From a virus: a stretch of DNA of 20,559 nucleotides. The notes under the pieces were generated by a model. It was given only the letters and a program-made list of their open reading frames with translations, ran no database searches and had not been told where the DNA came from. This document shows positions 1 through 7,476 of the stretch, one piece after another (position 1 is the stretch's first letter; every line of letters begins with the position of its first letter). The position numbers and the translations under genes are program-made. The stretch is from IMG/VR virus record IMGVR_UViG_3300030108_002704, positions 1 to 20,559 of that record. The stretch is one strand, 5' to 3'.

Positions 1-1
1 A

Positions 2-1372
2 TCAGGTAATGACATTACAGGAATTACAAGAGCGGTTCGAGGATCAACAAGATCCTCTCATTCTAGTGGAGCTGCAGTAAGCAACAGCACTGATTATGTT
101 GCTTGGGGTGAAGCAGCCAGTGGTGATAAAATTACAGATCCAGGTTTATGGTCTATAGATAATTTTGGTGATGTTGTTATAGCGTTAATTCACAATGGAG
201 AAGTTTTTCAATGGGACTCTAATGGTTCGACTTCTACAAGAGCAGCTATTATTACTGGAGCACCAACAGCATCAAGAGACATGTTAGTATCCACACCAGA
301 TCGTCACTTAGTTTTCTTTGGCACTGAAACTACAATAGGAGATAAATCTACACAAGATGATATGTTTATTAGATTCTCAGATCAAGAGGACATTAATACT
401 TATACGCCTACAGCAACCAATACAGCTGGTACACAAAGACTGGCTGACGGATCGCGGATCGTAGGAGCAGTTAGAGGTAGAAATGCAATTTATGTTTGGA
501 CGGACACAGCTTTATTTACGATGCGTTTTATTGGTCCACCTTTTACTTTTGGTTTTGAACAAGTAGGAACAAACTGCGGATTGATTGGTCAAAACGCAGC
601 GGTTGAAGTTGATGGAGCTGCATACTGGATGTCAGAAAATGGTTTCTTTAAATATGCTGGTAATTTAGAATCTCTACCTTGTTTAGTTGAAGACTTTGTT
701 TATGATGATTTAAATACCAATGCATCACAACTTATCAACGTAGGTTTAAATAATTTGTTTGGTGAAGTATCTTGGTTTTATTGCACAGAAAATTCAACTT
801 TTATAAATAGATCTGTAACTTATAATTATTTTAATTCTACACCCCAAAGACCTATTTGGACAACAGGAACTTTAGCAAGAACCACTTGGCAAGATTCTTC
901 TGTTTTTGGTTTACCTCATGCTACTGAATATAGTATTAGCGTTGATACTTCTTTTGATGTTGTAGGTAATACAGATGGATCAACCGTTTACTATGAGCAT
1001 GAAAAAGGAAATGATGATGTTTCTACAGAGGCAACTACTGCAATCGCTGCTAATATTGAATCAGGAGATTTTGATATTAACCAAGAAAGTTTAGGTGGAG
1101 ATGGTGAGGTCACTATGAAAATTAGAAGATTTGTTCCTGATTTTATTTCTCAAACAGGTAACACACAAATAACTTTAAATTTAAGAAATTATTCTAATAG
1201 TTCTCAATCTAGCTCTCCATTAGGACCTTTTACAATAACTTCCTCTACAACAAAAGTAGATACACGTGCTCGAGCAAGGGCGATATCTTTTAAAGTAGAA
1301 AATACCGGGACAGGTCAAGATTGGAAACTTGGCACATTTAGATTAGATATACAACCGGATGGTAGAAGATAA
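2..1372 (+). CDS. Large tail/neck structural protein, 5' end outside window
   Basis: The frame is open from base 2, so the gene begins upstream of the window and the ATG at 281 is internal. 456 residues are visible. The visible part is rich in beta-forming, aromatic and Gly/Thr/Asn residues, with a conserved-looking core: a short SDQED segment, then TNTAGTQRLADGSRIVGAVR, then a Trp-Thr-Asp segment, GPPFTFGF, and AYWMSENGFFKY. From memory, this series matches phage proteins annotated as tail/neck or packaged-DNA stabilisation proteins, and it suggests repeated beta-propeller-like blades. It has no signal peptide or membrane segment. It overlaps the next gene by one base (TAATG) and heads the visible late operon. 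A structural virion role is likely; the exact position (neck, tail tube or needle) is inference. Confidence 0.72.
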   Translation, partial: SGNDITGITRAVRGSTRSSHSSGAAVSNSTDYVAWGEAASGDKITDPGLWSIDNFGDVVIALIHNGEVFQWDSNGSTSTRAAIITGAPTASRDMLVSTPDRHLVFFGTETTIGDKSTQDDMFIRFSDQEDINTYTPTATNTAGTQRLADGSRIVGAVRGRNAIYVWTDTALFTMRFIGPPFTFGFEQVGTNCGLIGQNAAVEVDGAAYWMSENGFFKYAGNLESLPCLVEDFVYDDLNTNASQLINVGLNNLFGEVSWFYCTENSTFINRSVTYNYFNSTPQRPIWTTGTLARTTWQDSSVFGLPHATEYSISVDTSFDVVGNTDGSTVYYEHEKGNDDVSTEATTAIAANIESGDFDINQESLGGDGEVTMKIRRFVPDFISQTGNTQITLNLRNYSNSSQSSSPLGPFTITSSTTKVDTRARARAISFKVENTGTGQDWKLGTFRLDIQPDGRR

Positions 1373-2064
1373 TGGCAACTTTAAATGAATTGATGGGAGT
1401 TTTAGAAATAGATCCAGTGAGAACTATTGGAGGTCAAGTTTATGAGTCTACAATAAACACACCTTCTCAAAATATTAATTTAGGAGCAGATACTTTTGAA
1501 TCAAATATTAGACCCTATAGTGATAACAGAGATTCTATGTATTCAGGACTAATGAGTATTTCAAAACCAATTAGAGATACTTTTAATAAATATAGTTCAA
1601 AAATAGCTGGTGGTTTATTTGGTTTAGCTACAGGTATTCCAGGAGCGAATTTTTTATTTGATGCTTTTGGTAGAGCTAATCAACCTAACGTTCCAAATCC
1701 TTTAGCTCAAGGGGTGTATACTGATCCAAACACAGGTTTCTTTAAAGATAAGTTTGGATATAATGTTGGACCAACAATATTACAAAGTAATTTTTTACAA
1801 CCAGGATCTAGTTCTTTTAGATCATACGCATTAGAAGGATTAAGAAGTTTAGACCCAATAGCTGCGGATCAATTTTATCAACAAACATATGGTAAGTCTT
1901 TTGATGAAGTTAAAAAAGATATACAAAGAAAACAAAATCCATTTGGACCACAAGATCCTAATATTGGTACATCTGATTATCAAGGTGGCGGTGGCGGTGG
2001 AGGAAATATAGAAGGAAGTGTAAGCAGGGGTGGAACAGATGATACCCCTGGAACACCATTTTAA
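1372..2064 (+). CDS. Glycine-rich protein of unknown function in the virion block
   Basis: A 230-residue protein starting at the ATG of a TAATG overlap with the preceding gene. I do not recognise a family. Residues about 80-100 form a hydrophobic Gly/Ala/Leu-rich stretch (GGLFGLATGIPGANFLF) that could be a membrane-active or buried segment. The middle is rich in Asn, Pro, Phe and Tyr. The C-terminal 30 residues look disordered: a run of seven glycines encoded near 1985-2005, then Ser, Thr, Asp and Pro. Its place between a tail/neck protein and small structural genes argues for a virion or assembly role. A minor virion or ejection component is possible but unproven. Confidence 0.7.
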   Translation: MATLNELMGVLEIDPVRTIGGQVYESTINTPSQNINLGADTFESNIRPYSDNRDSMYSGLMSISKPIRDTFNKYSSKIAGGLFGLATGIPGANFLFDAFGRANQPNVPNPLAQGVYTDPNTGFFKDKFGYNVGPTILQSNFLQPGSSSFRSYALEGLRSLDPIAADQFYQQTYGKSFDEVKKDIQRKQNPFGPQDPNIGTSDYQGGGGGGGNIEGSVSRGGTDDTPGTPF

Positions 2065-2066
2065 TT

Positions 2067-2231
2067 ATGGCAAAGATAGTACAAACATTAACAAGACCTA
2101 GTAAAGAGTATGATCAAAGAGTTGCAGACTCTCAGGTTAGAGATTTAGATGCAGTAATACAAAAATTAAACACAACGTTTCAACAAGAATTAAAAGATGA
2201 GGTAGAAGCATTTAACTTCTTTTTAGATTAA
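2067..2231 (+). CDS. Small conserved-looking phage protein, 54 aa
   Basis: A short ORF, ATG at 2067 and TAA at 2229-2231, filling the gap between two longer genes. It starts two bases after the previous stop, and its own stop overlaps the next start as TAATG, exactly like its neighbours. The protein begins MAKIVQTLTRPSKEYDQRVA and continues as one highly charged, Gln/Glu/Asp/Lys-rich helix with regularly spaced Leu, Val and Phe, which suggests a coiled coil from about residue 25 to the end. It has no membrane segment or cysteine. Function unknown; a small assembly chaperone or minor structural protein would fit. The tight spacing on both sides is the best evidence that it is real. Confidence 0.75.
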   Translation: MAKIVQTLTRPSKEYDQRVADSQVRDLDAVIQKLNTTFQQELKDEVEAFNFFLD

Positions 2232-2572
2232 TGGCTAATAATTTTAAAAATAAAAAAGTAGATTTAACCACAAGTGATTTGACTACTTTATACACGGTTC
2301 CCACAGCTACCACAACAATTGTTAAATCAATATTAGTATCTGAAGATGCAGGATCGGGAAGCACAATTACAATAACCTTAGTAGACTCTAGTGGTGCTAT
2401 ATTTAATTTATTTAAAGATAAAGCTATAGCATCTAAAGCAACAACAGAACTTTTAAATCAACCTCTAGTAATGGAAGAGAGTGAGATACTTAAAGTGCAA
2501 GCTGCTGACGCAAATGAATTATTTGTCATAGCTTCAATAATGGAAATACAACCAAGAGAGGTAACAACATAA
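2231..2572 (+). CDS. Probable small beta-sandwich virion protein
   Basis: A 113-residue protein with alternating hydrophobic and polar residues throughout: LTTLYTVPTATTTIVKSILV near residues 17-36, then ITITLVDSSGAIFNLF and a C-terminal LFVIASIMEI. This is the pattern of an all-beta domain. Phages often encode such small beta-sandwich proteins as head decoration, tail or fibre-associated subunits, and the N-terminal TLYTVP(T/A) followed by a strand recalls that group. It starts in a TAATG overlap and ends in another, so translation is probably coupled to both neighbours. I infer a structural role from fold signature and location; no specific family is claimed. Confidence 0.72.
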   Translation: MANNFKNKKVDLTTSDLTTLYTVPTATTTIVKSILVSEDAGSGSTITITLVDSSGAIFNLFKDKAIASKATTELLNQPLVMEESEILKVQAADANELFVIASIMEIQPREVTT

Positions 2573-2742
2573 TGACTGAATTAAAACCTGCAAAAGTAGA
2601 AACAACTTATAGACATAAGCAAACAGGGGAGATTTTTAAGGAAAGAAAAGACTGGGAGGCTAAAGGCTATAAAAACGAGGATATGGCTCAAGATGTAAAA
2701 GTTATCATGCCTAGTCTTGATTTATTTACAAAAACCAAGTAG
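2572..2742 (+). CDS. Small phage protein, 56 aa, unknown function
   Basis: A short ORF, ATG at 2572 inside a TAATG overlap and TAG at 2740-2742. The protein is basic and hydrophilic: a TYRHKQTGEIFKERKDW segment, then a short acidic helix, then the C-terminal segment VKVIMPSLDLFTKTK. The pattern of a His/Lys/Thr/Gly turn followed by a terminal MP-x-LDLF-x-KTK is one I associate with small hypothetical proteins of marine phages. No catalytic motif, cysteine or membrane segment is present. The overlap with the upstream gene and the lack of any other ORF in this interval support it. It is the last gene before a 51-base spacer. Confidence 0.72.
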   Translation: MTELKPAKVETTYRHKQTGEIFKERKDWEAKGYKNEDMAQDVKVIMPSLDLFTKTK

Positions 2743-2793
2743 ATTATAAAATTCAGGATTTTACACCTGCCACAATTTTAACATAAATAAACT
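2743..2793 (+). promoter_or_regulatory. AT-rich spacer with a weak promoter-like pair
   Basis: This is the only real spacer in the first part of the late block. A TTTACA at 2760-2765 sits 18 bases before TAAATA at 2784-2789, a weak sigma70-like match. Short arms AAAATT (2748-2753) and AATTTT (2774-2779) could also pair. If the promoter is used, its transcript would begin near 2796 and favour the ATG at 2815 over the one at 2794 for the next gene. Weak evidence. Confidence 0.2.
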
Positions 2794-5208
2794 ATGACGA
2801 TTTCTAGAGGACAAATGAATAGACAATTAAGAAAAGGTGGGGGTATCATGAATCTCTCTTCTGGAACTATTGGAGGTGGTGATTACGCTGGTATTCCAAT
2901 GGGCAGTAGAACAGGTTTTGGATTGTTGAAAAAAATAGGAAGAACTATCAGAAAAATTATACCTAACGAAATATCTAAAGTGGCAACCGCTGCCGCTCCA
3001 TTTGTTGCACCTTTTAACCCACAAGTTGCAGCAGCTATGGCTGGCATAGGTAGTTTTGATCAAACAGGAGATTTTGGTGACGCTTTAAAAAGAGGTGCCT
3101 TAACTTATGGAGGTGGTCAAGCAGCTAGATTTATAGGTGGTGCAGGATTTCAAGCCCCTAGTCTAAGTGCTTTTACACCCTCTGGATTTACAGCAGGTTT
3201 CAGTTCACCCATAGGAACAGAAACAGGTTTAGGTAAATTTTTAGATCAAAGAAATCAACGAGCAGCAGGAGAAGCAATTGCACAACGAGGTAGAGATGTA
3301 CAAGCTATAGGTGATACTAAAACAGCGGATTTCTTAGTTGATGCAGATGATGTTGTTACAGCAACTAACCAAGGAGTAGGATCTATAATTGACTCTGGTG
3401 GATTAGAAACAGGAGCTAGTGTTGTTGATGCTGCTACCCCTGGAATAACAACAACAAAAAATAGTCTTCTTACTAACGTTAGAAATAAAGACTTTAAAGG
3501 TGTTACTGAAAATATTTCAGATTTAATAAAAAAAGGTGGCAGAGCTGTTTTTTATACACCAAGAACAGACCAATCTGGAAACGTTGTAGGTTATGATTTA
3601 GATAAAAGTGTAGTATTGGCAGCAGGTGCTTTTGGCTTAACATATTTAGATGCTAAAAAAATTGCTAATGAAGCTGGTCAAGATATTACTGAGGAAGAAT
3701 TTAATTCAGTAATTGATGATGCTAAGTTTGAAGAGAAAAAAGAATTTTATGCAAATAACTTAGCAAACTTTTTTGGTGGTAAGAAAGACGGCGGAAGAAT
3801 AGGTTTTGATGAAGGAGCTAATACAAAATTTGCTATGATAAAAGATATGTTAGCTAAAGGAATGGATGAAGAAACTATTATGTCTATTGCAGAAGCAACA
3901 CAGGCAGACATCGATTCTGTTAAAAATAAAAAAAACGAAAGAACTGAAGAAGCCCAAGGCGGAAGAATAGGGTTTAGATTCGGTGAAAAAGTTGAAGATA
4001 AAGAAGGTATTCTATCTATGATGGATAAAAATAAAGAAGATGAAGACATGTTAATGGCTGGAGTAGGTAATGTTATGAAATTATTTACAAGTGAAAGAAC
4101 TGGTTTTGATAGAGCAGGTTTTGAAGATATGTTAATCCAATATTCAGATAGTGGTGCAAAAGCAAAAGGAGTTAAGTTGATGGATTTTGCATTAGACTTT
4201 TTAGGGATTAGTGGCATGAAAGAAGGTGGAAGAATAGGTTTTGCTAATGGCACAGATAAAAACACCAGAGAATTTCAAAACAAATATGTTCAAGCAGCTA
4301 TAAAATTAGCATCTGATAAAAATATAGGTATCGGAGATGCTATGATGATTACTAGTGATGAAGATTTTGATATAGATAGTATGGAGTATAAAGGATCTAG
4401 TAAGGGTATATTAGAAATATTAAATAAAAAAGCAGAGGGCGGAAGAATAGGTTTTTCTAGTGGTGGTGGTCGAATGATGGAAACATTCAGACTATTAGAA
4501 GAAGCTATGAGACAAAATGATAAAGATCAAATTGAAATATTAAAAACAATTTTAAGAAATGAGTTTTCACAAAAATTAGCAAAAGGTGGAAGAACAGGTT
4601 TTAAATTAGGTAAATCAAAAAATTTTAAACCTTTACAAATAGATCCAATGAATGAGAAACTTGAAGACATGTTAGAGGGTGGATCTGCTGCTTTACCCGC
4701 AGGTTTATTAATAGGTATGAAAAATATTAAAAAGGCAGCAGAAGCAGGTAAAGAAATATTTAGTGCTGCTGAAAAAACATCTATCATTAGGCAATTAGCT
4801 GGAAGAACTCCAAAATTTACAGAGGCCTATAAAAGCATAGGTAAAAATATAGCAGAAATTAAAAAAGTAATGGATGAACCTTTAAAATATTTAAAAGATG
4901 CCGCTTTATTAAAAGAGATATTGAAATTAAAAAAAGCTCAAGGGGGTAGAGTAAACTACAATATGGGTAGTGAGGTGCCTGTAAGAAAAAATAGTGTAGG
5001 GATTGAAGAATTAGATTATAGACAAACTGGTGGTTTTGTTCCAGTAGGTATTAAAGAAAAAGCAGATGATGTTCCAGCTATGTTATCTAAAAATGAGTTT
5101 GTTATGACAGCAGATGCTGTTAGAGGAATAGGTAATGGCGATGTTGAAAGAGGAGCACAAAAACTATATAACGTTATGAAACAAGCAGAAAAAGTAGGAA
5201 GAGCATAA
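2794..5208 (+). CDS. 804-aa modular virion-block protein with GGRIGF repeats
   Basis: A large protein in which a short motif, consensus GGRIGFxxG, recurs at residues 333, 389, 478, 549 and 598 (GGRTGF), with degenerate copies at 248 (GGRAVF) and 717 (GGRVNY). The stretches between copies (about 50-120 residues) are mostly helical, charged and unrelated to each other. The N-terminal third is Gly/Ala/Phe-rich with a possible membrane-active stretch near residues 60-90 (VATAAAPFVAPFNPQVAAAM). Residues about 748-795 form a conserved-looking end domain (IKEKADDVPAMLSKNEFVMT). No enzyme motif is seen. The pattern is familiar from marine phage hypothetical proteins; placement suggests a virion or ejection protein. 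An alternative start at 2815 has a better ribosome-binding site (AGAGGA at 2806-2811) and gives MNRQLRKGGG, a start I have seen in similar proteins. The end overlaps the next gene (TAATG). Confidence 0.8.
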   Translation: MTISRGQMNRQLRKGGGIMNLSSGTIGGGDYAGIPMGSRTGFGLLKKIGRTIRKIIPNEISKVATAAAPFVAPFNPQVAAAMAGIGSFDQTGDFGDALKRGALTYGGGQAARFIGGAGFQAPSLSAFTPSGFTAGFSSPIGTETGLGKFLDQRNQRAAGEAIAQRGRDVQAIGDTKTADFLVDADDVVTATNQGVGSIIDSGGLETGASVVDAATPGITTTKNSLLTNVRNKDFKGVTENISDLIKKGGRAVFYTPRTDQSGNVVGYDLDKSVVLAAGAFGLTYLDAKKIANEAGQDITEEEFNSVIDDAKFEEKKEFYANNLANFFGGKKDGGRIGFDEGANTKFAMIKDMLAKGMDEETIMSIAEATQADIDSVKNKKNERTEEAQGGRIGFRFGEKVEDKEGILSMMDKNKEDEDMLMAGVGNVMKLFTSERTGFDRAGFEDMLIQYSDSGAKAKGVKLMDFALDFLGISGMKEGGRIGFANGTDKNTREFQNKYVQAAIKLASDKNIGIGDAMMITSDEDFDIDSMEYKGSSKGILEILNKKAEGGRIGFSSGGGRMMETFRLLEEAMRQNDKDQIEILKTILRNEFSQKLAKGGRTGFKLGKSKNFKPLQIDPMNEKLEDMLEGGSAALPAGLLIGMKNIKKAAEAGKEIFSAAEKTSIIRQLAGRTPKFTEAYKSIGKNIAEIKKVMDEPLKYLKDAALLKEILKLKKAQGGRVNYNMGSEVPVRKNSVGIEELDYRQTGGFVPVGIKEKADDVPAMLSKNEFVMTADAVRGIGNGDVERGAQKLYNVMKQAEKVGRA
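3790..4602 (+). repeat. Five interspersed 18-base GGRIGF-coding repeats
   Basis: Near-identical 18-base units lie at 3790-3807, 3958-3975, 4225-4242, 4438-4455 and 4585-4602, consensus GGYGGAAGAATAGGTTTT. Arg is always AGA and Phe always TTT; Ile is ATA in four and replaced by Thr ACA in the fifth; the second Gly is GGT except GGG at 3958. A degenerate unit follows at 4942-4959. The spacing is irregular and in frame, so these are protein-coding motif repeats, not a tandem array. The strong codon bias of the genome explains part of the nucleotide identity. Confidence 0.85.
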
Positions 5209-6101
5209 TGGCAGTACAAGAATACACAACAACTACTAGACGAGCACCCTTTTTAGAAGCAGCTCAAGAAGAGTATATTGATTTATTAACACAAGCAGCT
5301 GGTCGTGCGCCAGGCACGGCAGGTGTACCAACACTCGCGGAACTTGGACCTACAATCGCTGGAGTAGATCCATTAACACAAGCAGCACAACAAGCAGCTG
5401 CAACCCAAGCAGGTTTAGGTCAATTAACTTTTGGCACAGATGGACAAATAACGGGAGTTGGAACAGGAACAGGTGTTCAAGGTTTTCAACCTTTCTTTGA
5501 TCAAGCGGCAGCTTATTCTGGACCACAAGCTTTTCAACAATTTATGTCTCCGTATCAACAACAAGTTATTGATACAACTCTTGCAGAGTTTGATAGACAA
5601 GCAGCTGCAGGCATACCTGCGTTGCAGGCACAGGCTCTTCAAGCTGGAGCTTTTGGTGGTGGTAGAGAAGGTGTAGCATTAGCCGAGTATCAATCACAAA
5701 GTGACAAGAACCGAGCAGCTCTACAGGCACAATTATTACAACAAGGATTTACACAAGCAAATCAATTAGCAAACCAAGCATTTACACAACAAAGAGGTCT
5801 TGCATCATTACAACCATCTCTTGCTGCAACAACACAACAACAATTAGGTACTGCAGGAACAGGTGCTTTAGCATTTTCACAAGCTTTACAAGATGCTGCA
5901 CAACAAAGAGCACAACTCGCATACCAAGAACCATTTAGTAGACTAGGAATTTTAGGATCAGGTTTGGCTTCTCAAGCAGGTGGTGTACCATCACAAACAC
6001 AAGTTACACAACCGGCAGCAGCAGTAGCTAGTCCATTATCACAAGCCCTACAAGTTGGATTATCTGCTTATGGTTTAGGTAGTATTTTGGGGAGAGGGTA
6101 A
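5208..6101 (+). CDS. Gln/Ala-rich, almost Lys-free probable virion protein
   Basis: A 297-residue protein with extreme composition: 49 glutamines and a single lysine, in a genome where Lys is abundant. The middle is a long helical region with a recognisable core: FMSPYQQQVIDTTLAEFDRQ near residues 111-130, then GAFGGGREGVALAEYQ, SDKNRAALQAQLLQQGF and further Gln/Ala-rich helix to about residue 235. The C-terminal 50 residues are Gly/Ser/Pro/Ala-rich and hydrophobic. I recall this core from many marine phage hypothetical proteins beside large internal virion proteins. A role like the small ejection proteins of podoviruses (T7 gp14 or P22 gp7/gp20) is plausible from helical composition and neighbours, but is inference. 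It starts and ends in TAATG overlaps; the start is preceded by an AGGAAGAG site. Confidence 0.78.
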   Translation: MAVQEYTTTTRRAPFLEAAQEEYIDLLTQAAGRAPGTAGVPTLAELGPTIAGVDPLTQAAQQAAATQAGLGQLTFGTDGQITGVGTGTGVQGFQPFFDQAAAYSGPQAFQQFMSPYQQQVIDTTLAEFDRQAAAGIPALQAQALQAGAFGGGREGVALAEYQSQSDKNRAALQAQLLQQGFTQANQLANQAFTQQRGLASLQPSLAATTQQQLGTAGTGALAFSQALQDAAQQRAQLAYQEPFSRLGILGSGLASQAGGVPSQTQVTQPAAAVASPLSQALQVGLSAYGLGSILGRG

Positions 6102-7468
6102 TGTTTTATAAAAGACCTTCATTAAGACGTGGCGGAACGCCAACAGGTATTGATAGTTTAACTCCAAGAGTTAGAGCTAACTCTGGTTTTGGATTTTTAA
6201 ATTTTGGTACAACAACTGGAGATAATACAGGCTATCAAGAATATTTAAAAAAAATGAGAGAACGAAAAGAATCTGGTGAACCTAGTGGTATAGCTAAATT
6301 AATTTTAGGAGAAAGATTTACTAATCCTAATTATCAATCTCCTTTTTTAAATCCTAAAGGAAGTTTTTTTCAAACAAATACAGGTTTTGAATTTTTAAAT
6401 CCTTCTGGCACTATTGCAGAAAACATTAATTTAACTACATCAGCATCTAAAGGAATTAATGAAGGAGTTGGAGTTAATGATCAATCAGCTACATCTGATG
6501 ATATTGCCGAATTAGATGAGGGTGATTCATTATCTGGTGGAGAAGTAAACATTGATAAAATAGTTAAAAATGTAGTTTCAGATAGAAAGGTTGATTTAGA
6601 TGAACTTACAAAAAAATCCAAGGAACAAGAAATTACAGAGGAGGCTGAATTATTAGATAGATTAACAGGATCTGGAATAAGTAAAGGAGAGGCTGCGTTA
6701 ATACTTGCAAAAGGTATAGGAACTGCAGGAACTATAGCGGATAAAGCTTCTGTCGTTTCAGATGAACTTTTAAAAGTTGCAACCGAAAAAAGAAAAGATA
6801 AAAAGAAAAATGTTTTAAGAGCTTATGAAAATTATAAAACAAAAGAGGCTGCTCAATCAAAATTAAATAACACTGAAAAAAGTGTGCAAGCATTTGTTAA
6901 TGCAAAACTTAAAGATCCTAATAATAAAAAAACTAAAACTCAATTAGAATTAGAAGCTTGGAATCAAATATTAGGGCCTCAAGGAGATGATAAAAAATAC
7001 TATCAAGCTTATTTAACAACAAATAGGTTTGAAATAGATAATGCCAGAACCGTAGTAAAAAAATTAGAAGGTAAAACAAATTTAAGTCAAAGAGATAAAG
7101 AAAAATTACAAAAAGCTAAACAAGTTTTAAAGATTGCAGAAACTGCTGCAGAATTAGGTGGTGTAAGTGTATATGCTACAGGGGGAAGAGTTAACTTACA
7201 ACAAGGCACTCCTAATCCACAAAATACAATAGAAGCCACTGAAGTCATAGAGGAAAGTCAATCCGTTCCATTAAAACCTGTTGAAAAATTAAGTTTTAGT
7301 GAATTAAGAAATAGATTACCAAAAGAAATTACAGATGATATTGTTCAATTATTAGCTAATAGTCAAGAAGCTTTATCTGATTTTGCTTATATTAGAACTA
7401 CAAATGACGTAGGGGCTTTTAATAGTAAGTATGGTGTTAATTTAATTTTACCACCTAATACAATATAG
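6101..7468 (+). CDS. 455-aa helical virion-block protein, unknown function
   Basis: A hydrophilic protein starting at the TAATG overlap, preceded by a purine-rich GGGGAGAGGG site. It opens with MFYKRPSLRRGGTPTGIDSL, a start I recall from marine phage hypothetical proteins. Residues 1-110 are Gly/Phe/Asn-rich and likely extended; 150-355 are Lys/Glu-rich helices likely to form coiled coils, with an Ala/Gly hydrophobic stretch near 196-215 (EAALILAKGIGTAGTIADKA). A GGRVNL at residue 361 matches the degenerate GGRVNY copy in the 804-aa protein. The C-terminal 60 residues form a separate, better folded-looking segment. No enzymatic motif was found. It lies between a probable small ejection protein and a giant internal protein, so an internal core or ejection role is likely but not shown. 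Confidence 0.75.
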   Translation: MFYKRPSLRRGGTPTGIDSLTPRVRANSGFGFLNFGTTTGDNTGYQEYLKKMRERKESGEPSGIAKLILGERFTNPNYQSPFLNPKGSFFQTNTGFEFLNPSGTIAENINLTTSASKGINEGVGVNDQSATSDDIAELDEGDSLSGGEVNIDKIVKNVVSDRKVDLDELTKKSKEQEITEEAELLDRLTGSGISKGEAALILAKGIGTAGTIADKASVVSDELLKVATEKRKDKKKNVLRAYENYKTKEAAQSKLNNTEKSVQAFVNAKLKDPNNKKTKTQLELEAWNQILGPQGDDKKYYQAYLTTNRFEIDNARTVVKKLEGKTNLSQRDKEKLQKAKQVLKIAETAAELGGVSVYATGGRVNLQQGTPNPQNTIEATEVIEESQSVPLKPVEKLSFSELRNRLPKEITDDIVQLLANSQEALSDFAYIRTTNDVGAFNSKYGVNLILPPNTI

Positions 7469-7476
7469 GAGCTCTG

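Noticed and set aside
281-1372. ATG at 281 as the start of the first gene
   Set aside because: The same frame is open without a stop back to base 2 and encodes protein-like sequence, so the gene is cut by the window edge.
3747-4265. Reverse-strand 172-residue frame inside the 804-aa gene, with repeated PILPPS-like segments
   Set aside because: These segments are the antisense reading of the GGRIGF codons. The frame has no independent support and is a shadow.
3790-4602. Interspersed 18-base repeats as a CRISPR-like array
   Set aside because: Spacing is irregular (about 150-270 bases), everything is in one coding frame and the repeats encode a peptide motif.
5424-5676. Overlapping 72-residue frames on both strands in the Gln-rich gene
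   Set aside because: They result from CAA-rich codon repetition, which depletes stops in other frames. Composition is not protein-like and no start signal is seen.
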